Origin: Microbacter margulisiae
GTDB taxonomy: Bacteria; Bacteroidota; Bacteroidia; Bacteroidales; Paludibacteraceae
Length of the DNA: 64,000 nt
NCBI RefSeq assembly: GCF_014192515.1
Contig: NZ_JACHYB010000002.1
Span: forward strand, 806,001-870,000
Direction: 5' to 3'
This document shows positions 1 through 10,260 of the stretch, one piece after another. The position numbers were made by a program, and so were the translations under genes. The stretch's first letter is position 1. Each line of letters starts with the position of its first letter. The notes under the pieces were generated by a model, which worked only from the letters and a program-made list of their open reading frames with translations, searched no databases and was not told the DNA's origin.

Positions 1-1767
1 GATATCACCATCGGATATCTGCCCCAACATCTTTTGCCGGCAGGCCGGCTGACGGTTATGGAAGAAACAGAATCTGCTTTTAGGGAAATCCTGCAAATCC
101 AACAGTCCATTGACCAGTTGACTGCCCAACTGTCACAAAGAACCGATCACCAGTCGGATGAGTATCACCGGTTGATAGAGCAAATGACGCACCAAACGGA
201 ATATCTGCACCTGATCAGCGAAGGCAATTATCACGCTGAAGCAGAAAAGACATTGACAGGATTAGGATTTTCGCGCGCCGATTTCGATCGTCGGGTCGAT
301 GAATTCAGCGGTGGCTGGCGGATGCGTATCGAGTTAGCAAAAATCCTGCTGCGCAAACCCGATCTTTTGTTATTGGACGAGCCTACAAATCATCTGGATA
401 TCGAATCCATACAATGGCTTGAGAACTTTCTGACAAACCAATCAGGGGCAGTAATGCTGGTGTCTCATGACCGGGCTTTTCTGGATAACGTTTCGAACCG
501 GACAATTGAACTGTCGCTGGGTCATATCCATGATTTTCGGGTATCTTACTCGAAATATGTCACCTTGCGCAGGGAACAGCTTGAGCAACAACAACGGGCA
601 TACGAGAATCAACAAAAATTGATTCAGGATACCGAGCAATTTATCGAACGGTTCCGCTCGAAAGCCACCAAAGCTGTGCAGGTACAATCCCGTATTAAAC
701 AACTGGCCAGACTTGAACGCATTGAACTGGACGAAATCGACTCATCACGCCTAAATCTTAAATTTCCGCCTGCTCCCCGGTCAGGAACGTTACCACTCGA
801 AATTGAACATCTGACCAAAACTTATGATACGAAAGTTATCCTAAAAGATATCGGCCTTACGATCCGCAGGGGAGAGAAAGTAGCTTTTGTAGGAAAAAAC
901 GGAGAAGGGAAAACCACTTTGGTAAAATGCATAATGGGAGAAACAGATCACTCCGGATTACTTCGTCTTGGACATAATGTTAAGATCGGATATTTCGCCC
1001 AGAATCAGGCATCACTGCTCGATGAAAACAAAACGGTTTTTCAAACCATCGACGATGTTGCCGTGGGTGATATTCGCACCAAAATCCGCGATATCCTTGG
1101 AGCATTCATGTTTGGAGGTGAAGCCTCAGAGAAAAAAGTCAAAGTGCTGTCCGGTGGAGAACGAAGCCGGCTGGCTATGATTCGTCTGCTGCTTGAACCC
1201 GTCAACCTTCTGATTCTGGATGAGCCTACCAATCACTTGGATATTCCTTCCAAAGATGTACTGAAATCCGCTATCAAAGCATTTGACGGCACCGCTATCA
1301 TCGTATCGCACGATCGCGAATTTCTTGACGGGCTGGCTACCAAAGTGTATGAATTCGGACAACAAAAAGTACGCGAACATCTGAGTGGAATTTACGACTT
1401 TCTTCGTCATAAAAAAATGGAATCCCTGCAGGAACTGGAACGAACCCCCGCTTCAACTTCTCCCACAACAATAAAAATCAGCAAACCGGGGAGCGACACA
1501 AAACAGGAATATTCGGCAAGAAAAGAATATAACCGCCAATTAAAAAAACTGGAAAGGCAACTGGAAGAAATCGAAAGCACCATTGACCGGCTTGAAAAAG
1601 AGATTACCCTACTTGAAATTGCTTTGAATGAAGACAATGATCCATCTGCTTTTGAAGAATACCAACAATTACAACAACAACTTGCAGCAGAAATGGAGCG
1701 ATGGGAGCAGCTGTCGGTAGACAAGGAGCGTTTTCATAACGGGGCAGAGTCTGACAATGAGAGATAA
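1..1767 (+). CDS. ABC-F family ATP-binding protein, 5' end outside the window
   Basis: The frame is open from base 1 and begins inside the protein (ITIGYLPQ is typical of the region after the first Walker A), so the true start lies upstream. Two ABC modules are visible: signature FSGGWRMRIELAK and Walker B LLLLDEPTNHLD for the first; Walker A VGKNGEGKTT, signature LSGGERSRLAM and a second DEPTNHLD for the next. A charged linker lies between them and a coiled coil rich in Glu, Leu and Gln forms the C-terminus. Absence of membrane segments fits ABC-F proteins, which act on ribosomes (translation factors or antibiotic protection) rather than in transport. Which ABC-F subgroup cannot be told from this. 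Confidence 0.93.
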   Translation, partial: DITIGYLPQHLLPAGRLTVMEETESAFREILQIQQSIDQLTAQLSQRTDHQSDEYHRLIEQMTHQTEYLHLISEGNYHAEAEKTLTGLGFSRADFDRRVDEFSGGWRMRIELAKILLRKPDLLLLDEPTNHLDIESIQWLENFLTNQSGAVMLVSHDRAFLDNVSNRTIELSLGHIHDFRVSYSKYVTLRREQLEQQQRAYENQQKLIQDTEQFIERFRSKATKAVQVQSRIKQLARLERIELDEIDSSRLNLKFPPAPRSGTLPLEIEHLTKTYDTKVILKDIGLTIRRGEKVAFVGKNGEGKTTLVKCIMGETDHSGLLRLGHNVKIGYFAQNQASLLDENKTVFQTIDDVAVGDIRTKIRDILGAFMFGGEASEKKVKVLSGGERSRLAMIRLLLEPVNLLILDEPTNHLDIPSKDVLKSAIKAFDGTAIIVSHDREFLDGLATKVYEFGQQKVREHLSGIYDFLRHKKMESLQELERTPASTSPTTIKISKPGSDTKQEYSARKEYNRQLKKLERQLEEIESTIDRLEKEITLLEIALNEDNDPSAFEEYQQLQQQLAAEMERWEQLSVDKERFHNGAESDNER

Positions 1768-1804
1768 TCTCGATCCGCAGGATATCAAAGAATATTTTTT
1801 TACT

Positions 1805-1812
1805 TATCTTTG
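1805..1812 (+). promoter_or_regulatory. Bacteroidetes-type -7 box upstream of the exporter genes
   Basis: TATCTTTG matches the Bacteroidetes -7 consensus TAnnTTTG and lies 33 bases before the ATG at 1845. No clear -33 TTTG is seen at the usual distance. It probably starts transcription of the polysaccharide locus, as the genes that follow are all on this strand up to 17504. Confidence 0.55.
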
Positions 1813-1844
1813 CTTTCTGAACCCGTTTTATTCTCCTTTTGCCC

Positions 1845-2696
1845 ATGAACAACGAAAACGAGGAATGGACCACCGTCATCAAACCCAAAAACAGACTCCT
1901 TGACATTGATTTGAAAGCGGTATGGCGTTATCGCGACTTATGGTATATGTTTGTAAAGCGCGACATTACCACTTCCTATAAGCAAACCATCTTGGGTCCA
2001 CTTTGGTTTATCATTCAACCTGCCATTACAACCATCATGTACATGATTGTCTTTGGCGGCATTGCGCATATCTCTACTGACGGACTTCCGCAACCCCTTT
2101 TTTACCTGGCAGGCATCTCAATGTGGAATTATTTTTCCGAGTGCCTGAACCGTACCTCATCGACTTTCACTAATAATGCCTCCATCTTCGGGAAAGTCTA
2201 TTTTCCGCGCCTTGTAGTACCTTTGTCGACAATCACATCAAGCCTGATCCGGTTAGCCATACAATTGGGACTATTCCTCTTGGTGTATCTCTATTATATC
2301 TATATCGGAACCCCCATTCATCCGAATGTAACCCTTCTGTTGTTTCCGGTTCTGTTAGTCATCATGGCAGGCCTATCCCTGGGGTTCGGTATCCTGATCT
2401 CATCTCTGACGACCAAGTACCGCGACTTAACGTTATTATTCGGCTTTATTGTCCAGCTTTGGATGTATGCCACCCCTGTGATCTACCCCCTCAGCATGAT
2501 GTCTCCCCACCGGCAATGGATCATGGCACTCAATCCGCTCACATCCATCATAGAAGCCTTTAAGTACAGCACCCTCGGAGCTGGCGTATTCAGTTGGGGG
2601 ATGCTAACCTATAGTTTTGTTTTTATGCTTTTTATCCTGGCCATTGGCATCATCACATTCAACAAGGTAGAGCGATCGTTTATGGATACAGTGTAA
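1845..2696 (+). CDS. wzm: ABC-2 type polysaccharide export permease (Wzm/TagG family)
   Basis: 283 residues, the usual length for a Wzm-type inner-membrane permease. After a short cytoplasmic N-terminus (VWRYRDLWYMFVKRDITTSYKQTILGPLW is the family's amphipathic entry region, read here in part as RDITTSYKQTILGPLW) come about six hydrophobic segments, with the conserved late motif ATPVIYP and ALNPLTSIIEAF. It would pair with the Wzt ATPase encoded at 3165 to export an undecaprenyl-linked glycan to the periplasm. The ATG at 1845 is preferred over an upstream TTG at 1839 because it fits homolog N-termini and follows the -7 box. The permease and ATPase genes, normally adjacent, are here separated by a four-helix-bundle gene. 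Confidence 0.93.
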   Translation: MNNENEEWTTVIKPKNRLLDIDLKAVWRYRDLWYMFVKRDITTSYKQTILGPLWFIIQPAITTIMYMIVFGGIAHISTDGLPQPLFYLAGISMWNYFSECLNRTSSTFTNNASIFGKVYFPRLVVPLSTITSSLIRLAIQLGLFLLVYLYYIYIGTPIHPNVTLLLFPVLLVIMAGLSLGFGILISSLTTKYRDLTLLFGFIVQLWMYATPVIYPLSMMSPHRQWIMALNPLTSIIEAFKYSTLGAGVFSWGMLTYSFVFMLFILAIGIITFNKVERSFMDTV

Positions 2697-2703
2697 AGAA
2701 GAA

Positions 2704-3162
2704 AGTGTATAGTGTAAAGTGTAAAAAACCACATAAAACAGAACAAGATGGAACGCAAGTATAGTTTCGAGAATTTAGAGGTATGGAAAGATGCTCGTAA
2801 TTTTGTAGTGGATGTTTATACGTTGACAAAAACTATGCCTGAACACGAAAAATATGGATTATGTTCTCAAATACAAAGAGCGTCTGTTTCAATTGCTTCA
2901 AATATTGCTGAAGGCACTTCCAGAACGACAGATAAAGAAAAAATACGATTTATTGAAATAGCCTATGGATCACTTATGGAAGTTTATTGTCAATTTTATC
3001 TTGCTCTAGACTTAGAATATATAACCAAAGAACAATTTGAATCCCAGAAATCGGCAGTCGATAAGGTTGCAATAAAATTAAGTGCATTGAAAAATGCCTA
3101 TAAAAAACGATTAAACGACTAATTCATTAATATCTTACACCATAAACTTTACACTATCCACT
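2704..3162. repeat. 17-bp inverted repeats bounding the four-helix-bundle gene
   Basis: Bases 2704-2720 (AGTGTATAGTGTAAAGT) and the reverse complement of 3146-3162 (AGTGGATAGTGTAAAGT) agree at 16 of 17 positions. Further GTGTAA-like copies lie next to both arms (2720-2725 and 3134-3143). The enclosed 459-bp segment holds exactly one gene and sits between wzm and wzt, so it looks like a discrete inserted cassette. Confidence 0.6.
2748..3122 (+). CDS. four helix bundle protein (S23 / 23S rRNA intervening-sequence protein family)
   Basis: 124 residues with the family's hallmarks: an N-terminal FENLEVWKDARNFVVDVY, the central stretch GLCSQIQRASVSIASNIAEG, and a later IEIAYGSLMEVYCQ helix. Members form pentameric four-helix bundles and were first seen encoded inside 23S rRNA intervening sequences; most standalone copies have no known role. 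Here the gene interrupts the wzm-wzt pair and is framed by short inverted repeats, and it is more AT-rich than wzm. It is therefore probably a mobile passenger rather than part of the export machine, though transcription continues through it in the same direction. Confidence 0.9.
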   Translation: MERKYSFENLEVWKDARNFVVDVYTLTKTMPEHEKYGLCSQIQRASVSIASNIAEGTSRTTDKEKIRFIEIAYGSLMEVYCQFYLALDLEYITKEQFESQKSAVDKVAIKLSALKNAYKKRLND

Positions 3163-3164
3163 AC

Positions 3165-4460
<1,296 letters not shown>

Positions 4461-4465
4461 ACATT

Positions 4466-5380
4466 ATGCATAAAGCAATTGATGTCAAAATCGCTAATTT
4501 TTGCAGACGCTGGCTTTCCTATTATATTAGGAAACGAGAAAAAACTATTGATCCAGAAGCTATCAAAGAAACGACATGGCTAGCAAATTTCACACAGAAT
4601 TCAGATTATTTTCAACATAAACTGGATGACAATATTAAAATTATTTTATACAAAGACAGCCTATTATGCAAATATATTTATTTCAGCTTTGAAGAAACAG
4701 AAATCATGTTTCTAAGAAAATTCTTATCTCCTGGAGATTGTTTTTATGATATTGGAGCTAATATCGGGCTATATACATTATATGCTGCCAATATAGTAGG
4801 TATTCAGGGTACAGTATACGCCTTTGAACCAGCTCCCTCTACTTTTTCCAGATTAGAAAAGAACATCCAACTAAATTCATATTCTAATGTTATATTAGAG
4901 AATATTGGATTGTCCAACTCAAAAGAAATCTTGCCATTTCACTTGTCTACTAACGGGTATGATGCATGGAATAGTTTTGCAAATCTAAATGAACTTAATA
5001 ATAGTAATATAACTAATGTGCATACAATTACCTTAGATGAATACGATGAAACAAATCAAATTCAACATATAGATTTAATGAAAATTGACGTAGAAGGGTG
5101 GGAATTAAATGTATTAAAAGGAGCCTCTAAACTTTTAGCTTCAACAGAGGCCCCTGTTCTGTTAGTAGAATTTACGGAAACAAATGCATTTGCAGCAGGT
5201 TATTATTGTGGCGAATTATTTGACTATGTAAAATCATTTGGATATAATTGGTATTCATATGATAAGGACACAAATAGATTACAGTTGCAAGAAAAAAAAT
5301 TACACTATCCATACGAAAACATTATTGCAATAAAAGATATTGAGGTTTGCTATAAACGCATTGGCAATCCTTCTGTTTAA
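4466..5380 (+). CDS. FkbM family methyltransferase
   Basis: 304 residues with an FkbM-type Rossmann core: SAM-binding YDIGANIGLYT (about 94-104), acidic FEPAPSTFSRLEKN, and the family's closing motif LMKIDVEGWELNVLKGA. Such enzymes O-methylate sugars or other hydroxyls; the acceptor cannot be read from sequence. It starts five bases after wzt and shares that gene's unusual AT-rich composition (13 GC of 60 at 4981-5040). By analogy with exporters in which Wzt recognises a methyl cap, it could make the cap that the Wzt tail reads, but this is inference. Confidence 0.88.
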   Translation: MHKAIDVKIANFCRRWLSYYIRKREKTIDPEAIKETTWLANFTQNSDYFQHKLDDNIKIILYKDSLLCKYIYFSFEETEIMFLRKFLSPGDCFYDIGANIGLYTLYAANIVGIQGTVYAFEPAPSTFSRLEKNIQLNSYSNVILENIGLSNSKEILPFHLSTNGYDAWNSFANLNELNNSNITNVHTITLDEYDETNQIQHIDLMKIDVEGWELNVLKGASKLLASTEAPVLLVEFTETNAFAAGYYCGELFDYVKSFGYNWYSYDKDTNRLQLQEKKLHYPYENIIAIKDIEVCYKRIGNPSV

Positions 5381-5384
5381 TCTA

Positions 5385-5498
5385 TTTCAGAAAAAAACGA
5401 ACTACAAACTTTCTATCATCACCATCAACCACAACAACGCCTACGAACTGCATAAAATTATGGAATATATGGGGCGGACTTATACCGATTTTGAGTAA
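5385..5498 (+). pseudogene. 5' remnant of a family 2 glycosyltransferase
   Basis: The frame reads NYKLSIITINHNNAYEL and ends with TDFE then a TAA at 5496. This is the first beta strand and loop of a GT-A glycosyltransferase, with no start codon and nothing after residue 35. It resembles the N-terminus of the intact gene at 6776: the DNA agrees at 33 of 36 positions over the KLSIITIN(H/L)NNA segment, and both share TDFE at the matching place. It is a leftover copy, separated from the intact one by the ATPase gene. Confidence 0.75.
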
Positions 5499-5508
5499 TA
5501 ATAATTTA

Positions 5509-5554
5509 TATCGCACATTGCGTATCGCATTATGCGATATTGTTTGTAATTTTG
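5509..5554 (+). promoter_or_regulatory. promoter with two tandem palindromes upstream of the AAA ATPase gene
   Basis: Two inverted repeats of form CGCA-N3-TGCG lie at 5512-5522 (centre CAT) and 5526-5536 (centre TTA), 14 bp centre to centre, each flanked by TAT or ATA. A -7 like box TAATTTTG follows at 5547-5554. This layout is what an autoregulated operator looks like. A 13-codon frame opens at 5570 (MHPDIQPIHALQQ), before the ATPase start at 5635. No repressor gene is adjacent. Confidence 0.5.
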
Positions 5555-5634
5555 TCGTACCAGACAAACATGCACCCTGATATTCAGCCAATACATGCTT
5601 TGCAACAATGAACCAATAAAGGAATTATCAACCA

Positions 5635-6765
5635 ATGACCACGAATAAACCGTACAATCCATTCTTGATCGCAGGCTATCACAGTCCCGATTATTTTTGC
5701 GATCGTGAAACGGAAACGGCAAAAATTATTTCGGCTTTGGATAACGATAGAAATATTTCGTTGATGAGCCCACGCCGTTACGGAAAAACAGGGCTTATCC
5801 GCCACGTTTTTTATCAACTCACTGAAAAAGAAAGCAATATTGTATGCATCTACATAGATATTTATGCTACTCAAAATCTGAATGACTTTGTAAAGCTATT
5901 TGCCGAAAATGTATTGGGAAAAGTAGATGATAATTTGGAAAAAGCAATGAAAAGATTTGCTGCTTTCTTCAAAAGTTTTCGTCCGGTGCTTTCGTACGAC
6001 TCCCTGAGCGGACAACCCGAATTAAGTGTGAAGATTGAAACGGAAACAGCTCATAACAGTCTACAGGAAGTCTTTTCGTATTTGCAGCAGTCGGGCAAGC
6101 GTTGTTACATAGCTGTTGATGAATTTCAACAGGTTGCCGAATACCCTGAAAAAGGGACAGAAGCACTTTTACGCTCGTATATACAGTTTTCAACCAATGT
6201 GAAATTTATTTTTTCGGGTAGCAGGCAGCACCTGATGAGCGAGATATTTCTATCGGCTAAGCGACCTTTTTACCAAAGCACACAACTGATGACTTTAGAT
6301 GTGGTAACCCGCGAGCGCTATTATCAATTTGCTTCTTTTCATTTTCAAAAGGCAGGATTTACCCTGAGCGAAGCTTGTTTTGATACGGTTTACACTCTAT
6401 TCGAAGGGCACACCTGGTATGTACAGGCAGTGCTCAATCGTCTCTACGAATATCGCACAAACATAGATGAACAGGAGTTAGTCTATTATGCCCTGCATGA
6501 ATTGCTCGAAGAAAACACGTATAGTTATCAGGAATTGCTCAATGCTTATTCGTCAGTTCAGGTAAATTTACTAAAAGCAGTGGCAAAAGAAAAGATCGTA
6601 ACACAAATCAATGCCGGTCAGTTTATTTCCAAATACGGACTTAAAAATGTGAGCAGCATAACTCGTGCATTAAATAAATTGCTCGAGAAAGAACTTATTT
6701 ACAAATCGGAAAGAGGATATATGGTTTACGACCGATTTCTGGGAATATGGTTAAGTAAATTATGA
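5635..6765 (+). CDS. AAA-type ATPase of the archaeal-ATPase/STAND-like group
   Basis: 376 residues. Walker A is SPRRYGKTGLI (45-55), Walker B is CYIAVDEF (157-164), with a sensor-like IFSGSRQHLM near 200, and a C-terminal winged-helix-like segment ending KSERGYMVYDRFLGIWL. This architecture is common in Bacteroidetes and archaea as a lone ATPase of unknown function, often scattered through accessory regions. It has no evident tie to glycan synthesis and is bounded on the left by a glycosyltransferase remnant, so it was probably inserted. Its own palindrome-bearing promoter suggests independent expression. Confidence 0.82.
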   Translation: MTTNKPYNPFLIAGYHSPDYFCDRETETAKIISALDNDRNISLMSPRRYGKTGLIRHVFYQLTEKESNIVCIYIDIYATQNLNDFVKLFAENVLGKVDDNLEKAMKRFAAFFKSFRPVLSYDSLSGQPELSVKIETETAHNSLQEVFSYLQQSGKRCYIAVDEFQQVAEYPEKGTEALLRSYIQFSTNVKFIFSGSRQHLMSEIFLSAKRPFYQSTQLMTLDVVTRERYYQFASFHFQKAGFTLSEACFDTVYTLFEGHTWYVQAVLNRLYEYRTNIDEQELVYYALHELLEENTYSYQELLNAYSSVQVNLLKAVAKEKIVTQINAGQFISKYGLKNVSSITRALNKLLEKELIYKSERGYMVYDRFLGIWLSKL

Positions 6766-6775
6766 TGCAATTGTT

Positions 6776-7603
6776 ATGACTAAACTATCTATCATCACCA
6801 TCAACCTCAATAACGCCGAAGGATTACGTAAAACCATAGAAAGCGTGATAAACCAAACTTTCACCGATTTTGAATACATCATCATTGACGGAGGAAGTAC
6901 TGATGAAAGCGTAGATATTATCAGACAATTTGCGGATCGAATTACATATTGGATAAGTGAACCCGATACAGGTATTTATAATGCCATGAATAAGGGCATT
7001 AAAAAAGCGGAAGGAGAATATTTGCAATTTCTCAATTCAGGCGATTGGTTGTATTCAGAGTCCATTCTCAAAGAAGTATTTGCATTGAACAGAACTGAAG
7101 ATATTCTGTATGGTAACGATGCCCTATTCTATAATGAGCAACATATTACATTCAAAACATATCCTACTAAACTCACTGGGTTCCTGCTTTATACGGGAAC
7201 CATCTCGCATCAGGCAACTTTCCACAAAGCAACATTATTTGATACTTTGTATGATGAACATTATAAAATAGCTTCCGATTGGAAATTTCAGATTGAAAAA
7301 ATCATTTTTGAAAACTGTTCTACTTATTACCTGAATAAAACCATCATCTATTTTGATATGATGGGAATCAGTCAAAACCAGGTATTCTCAGAATTACAAA
7401 ACAACGAAAGGACGCAAATATTAAGCGAATATTTTCCGGAAAGAATCTTAGCTGATTATCAAACATTGCAACAATTAAAAAGCGAGCAGAGCACTAAATA
7501 CATCGGAAATATTAAAACCATCATGCTACATCCCTGGCTATGGAGGCTAGTCAGACGGTTTATAAGTATTATGGCATCATTTGCCAAAGTTTTTCAGGCA
7601 TAA
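6776..7603 (+). CDS. family 2 glycosyltransferase
   Basis: 275 residues with a GT-A fold: KLSIITINLNNAEGLRKTIES at the N-terminus in two parts, IIDGGSTDES for the nucleotide-binding loop, and EPDTGIYNAMNKGIKKAEGEY followed by NSGDW in place of the usual DxD. The SEPDTGIYNAMNKG pattern is typical of the WcaA/colanic-acid-like GT2 subgroup. The donor and acceptor sugars cannot be inferred. It starts ten bases after the ATPase stop. Confidence 0.9.
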   Translation: MTKLSIITINLNNAEGLRKTIESVINQTFTDFEYIIIDGGSTDESVDIIRQFADRITYWISEPDTGIYNAMNKGIKKAEGEYLQFLNSGDWLYSESILKEVFALNRTEDILYGNDALFYNEQHITFKTYPTKLTGFLLYTGTISHQATFHKATLFDTLYDEHYKIASDWKFQIEKIIFENCSTYYLNKTIIYFDMMGISQNQVFSELQNNERTQILSEYFPERILADYQTLQQLKSEQSTKYIGNIKTIMLHPWLWRLVRRFISIMASFAKVFQA

Positions 7604-7613
7604 ACATACACTA

Positions 7614-8453
7614 ATGATCATTGTCTCACTGAAATGCCAAATGGGGAATCAACTGTTTCAATACGCTTTTGGAGCAGCAAATGCAAAACGGCTACATACC
7701 CGCTTCATCCCATTTTTAAATACACCTTACTATCCTTTCAAACTGGAGTATTTTAAACTGGATCCTTTTACCCGTTTTGTGTTTTCTTATCCCAAAATCA
7801 CCCGGCAATATTCACGCGTATGCAGAAAACTGGTAAAGCATATGATTAAGACAAAAATAGATGACAATGAATGGCATCTCTTAGACAACATTGAGAACAA
7901 TTGTTATTACGACGGCTTTTTCCAGTCCGAACGCTATTTTCAACCATTCCCAGACACCATTCGCAGACGATTCCGGATCAAAAAATCATATCGTAACGCT
8001 TTTGAAAATAAATACGGAGAACTTTTCCGTACGCACAAAACCATTGTTGTCCATTTAAGAAGAAAGGACTACAATCTCGTCGGATACGATGACATTGGAG
8101 GAGTCAACATTGCCCTGCCACTTACTTACTATCAAAAAGCGTTTGAGCAGATTAAACAACTGGACGACTATGTTATCTTGTTTATCAGCGACGATATCGA
8201 AAGCGTCAAAAATGATTTTGGCAACCATCCTAATTATCGGTTTGAAACGAATCCCTCAATTATCGATTTTCAGTTGATTCAACATGCAGATATTGCCATT
8301 ATTGCCAATAGCACGTTTGCCTGGTGGGCAGCTTATTTGTCGCACAAACCTTCTGCCCAAATTTATGCACCGGCCTATTGGTGGGGATTCAAAGTCAGGA
8401 AAGAGTTCCCCGTTGGTATTATGACCGCTAAATTTCACCAGATCGAATTTTAA
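7614..8453 (+). CDS. alpha-1,2-fucosyltransferase-like protein (GT11)
   Basis: 279 residues from the ATG at 7614; an upstream in-frame start at 7581 lies inside the preceding gene and would add 11 non-family residues. Family signatures are the N-terminal LKCQMGNQLFQYAFG, the donor-binding HLRRKDY (about 147-153) and the later ISDDIE and ANSTFAWWAAYLS. GT11 enzymes transfer L-fucose (some galactose) in alpha-1,2 linkage onto surface glycans. The locus does not contain GDP-fucose synthesis genes in this window. Confidence 0.9.
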   Translation: MIIVSLKCQMGNQLFQYAFGAANAKRLHTRFIPFLNTPYYPFKLEYFKLDPFTRFVFSYPKITRQYSRVCRKLVKHMIKTKIDDNEWHLLDNIENNCYYDGFFQSERYFQPFPDTIRRRFRIKKSYRNAFENKYGELFRTHKTIVVHLRRKDYNLVGYDDIGGVNIALPLTYYQKAFEQIKQLDDYVILFISDDIESVKNDFGNHPNYRFETNPSIIDFQLIQHADIAIIANSTFAWWAAYLSHKPSAQIYAPAYWWGFKVRKEFPVGIMTAKFHQIEF

Positions 8454-8458
8454 ATGCC

Positions 8459-9325
8459 ATGCTTACGACCTTCTTTACCCATTATAATATCCGTTTCCAG
8501 AAAAAACACCGCCTCAAAACGCTTTTGCAATTGGCATGCAATATGGTCCTTTGCAGAGTATGGCAGATCAAAAAACGGATCTTGGGCATTCATCATCCCG
8601 TGGTACACCTTTATGCTGTCTGCTGGAACGAAGAAAAAATCATTCCGTTCTTCTTAATACACTACAACGAATTTGTGGATCATTATTATATCTATGATAA
8701 CTATTCCGACGATACTACGGATTCGTTGCTTTCAGCCCAATCCAATATCACCGTTCTCAAATATGACACTGGAGGCACATTTAATGACCTTGCCCATCAA
8801 CAAATCAAAAACAACGCATGGAAACAATCACGAGGAAAAGCCGACTTTGTTATCGTTTGTGACATGGATGAATTTTTGTATCACCCCGAAATAAAATCAT
8901 TTCTGACTGTTCATTTAACCAACAAATCGATCTTTCAACCTCATGGATTTGAAATGATATCAGCATATTATCCTGACGCCACAAAAAGTATAACACAGTC
9001 TGTTAAAACCGGATTTCCAAGCCACTATTTCAATAAAATGATTTTATTTGATCCTCACCGGATTACGGAGATTAATTTTAAACCGGGAGCACATGAAGCT
9101 TATCCGGAAGGCATTGTAAAAATCAGTCAATATGACGAACTAAAATTGTTACACTATAAAAATCTTGGAATCGAATATATGCTCAATCGCATTAATATGT
9201 ATCGGAAACGTTTATCACAAGTAAATCGTGAACTGGAAATGGGATTACAATACGAGCATGAAAACCAGGCTATTATTGAAGAATTTCAGAGAAATTTACA
9301 TGTCGCTGCGCCTGTCATTCCGTAA
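8459..9325 (+). CDS. glycosyltransferase, family 2/92-like
   Basis: 288 residues. The core YAVCWNEEKIIPFFLIHYNE, the YIYDNYSDDTTD loop and the VIVCDMDEF acidic motif (an extended DxD) identify the Glyco_tranf_2_4 / family 92-like group of GT-A enzymes. The N-terminal 40 residues are basic with little family signal. It follows the fucosyltransferase by five bases and is probably translated from the same message. Confidence 0.8.
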   Translation: MLTTFFTHYNIRFQKKHRLKTLLQLACNMVLCRVWQIKKRILGIHHPVVHLYAVCWNEEKIIPFFLIHYNEFVDHYYIYDNYSDDTTDSLLSAQSNITVLKYDTGGTFNDLAHQQIKNNAWKQSRGKADFVIVCDMDEFLYHPEIKSFLTVHLTNKSIFQPHGFEMISAYYPDATKSITQSVKTGFPSHYFNKMILFDPHRITEINFKPGAHEAYPEGIVKISQYDELKLLHYKNLGIEYMLNRINMYRKRLSQVNRELEMGLQYEHENQAIIEEFQRNLHVAAPVIP

Positions 9326-9374
9326 GTAGCCGTTTGGAACTAAAGCATTTTTTTATCGTCAATCATAAACTTTT

Positions 9375-10202
9375 ATGCAAATGGACTCCTCTAAGATTAT
9401 GTTATCTGTCATAATTCCATGTTACAATACAGGAGAGTACCTCCCCGAAGCATTAGCAAGCGTGTACGCCTATACAGGCAACTATACGTGTGAAATCATT
9501 ATCATTGACGATGGATCGACGGATCTTACAACACTTAAACTTTTGGATTCGCTATCCGGAAAACATATCGTGCTAAAACAATCTAACGCTGGCCCCGCTG
9601 CGGCAAGAAATGCCGGTTGTAAAATTGCTCAAGGGGATTTTTTATTATTTCTGGATAGTGACAACTCAATTGTTCCGGAATATATTGATTATGGCATTAA
9701 TAGTTTATTGAAAAATCATGAGGCAGGAGTAGTATATGCAAAAGCCAATTTTATAGGCGATGCCAGTAGAGGTGAGTTCAAAGTTGCTCCTTTTGACATC
9801 AAAGAGCTTTTGGTGTCAAACTATATCGACATGTGTGCTGTTATACGTAAAAAAGCATGGGAAAGTGTAAACGGTTTTGATGAATCCCGCCATTTTCTGA
9901 CACTTGAAGATTGGGATTTCTGGCTCAAACTATATGAACAAGGATGGAAGTTCATATTCATCGAAAAAGCCCTGTTTTACTACAGAATCCGGAAAGGATC
10001 ATTAATGGATATTCACCTTCAGAATAAAGATTATCTCAGACGTAACGCATATCTTTTCGATAAACATTATGATTTATACCGGAAACATTATGCATTTATC
10101 ATTGATAATACGATAGCTCATTTCAAAAAACAATCATCAGCATACCGTATTGGAAACATATTGACAATGCCTGTGAAAATCATAAAAAAAACATTTAACT
10201 AA
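9375..10202 (+). CDS. family 2 glycosyltransferase
   Basis: 275 residues. GT-A elements in order: LSVIIPCYNTGEYLPEAL, IIDDGSTDLTT, NAGPAAARNAGCKIAQGDFLLF read in pieces, the metal-binding FLDSDN, and a later ETLEDWDFWLKL-like segment (LTLEDWDFWLKL) carrying the catalytic acid region. No membrane segments. Substrates are unknown. Confidence 0.9.
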   Translation: MQMDSSKIMLSVIIPCYNTGEYLPEALASVYAYTGNYTCEIIIIDDGSTDLTTLKLLDSLSGKHIVLKQSNAGPAAARNAGCKIAQGDFLLFLDSDNSIVPEYIDYGINSLLKNHEAGVVYAKANFIGDASRGEFKVAPFDIKELLVSNYIDMCAVIRKKAWESVNGFDESRHFLTLEDWDFWLKLYEQGWKFIFIEKALFYYRIRKGSLMDIHLQNKDYLRRNAYLFDKHYDLYRKHYAFIIDNTIAHFKKQSSAYRIGNILTMPVKIIKKTFN

Positions 10203-10260
10203 ACAGCATGACAATTAACAAATTGGCTGTTTGTTTCATTCAATAATAATCTCCCATTTC

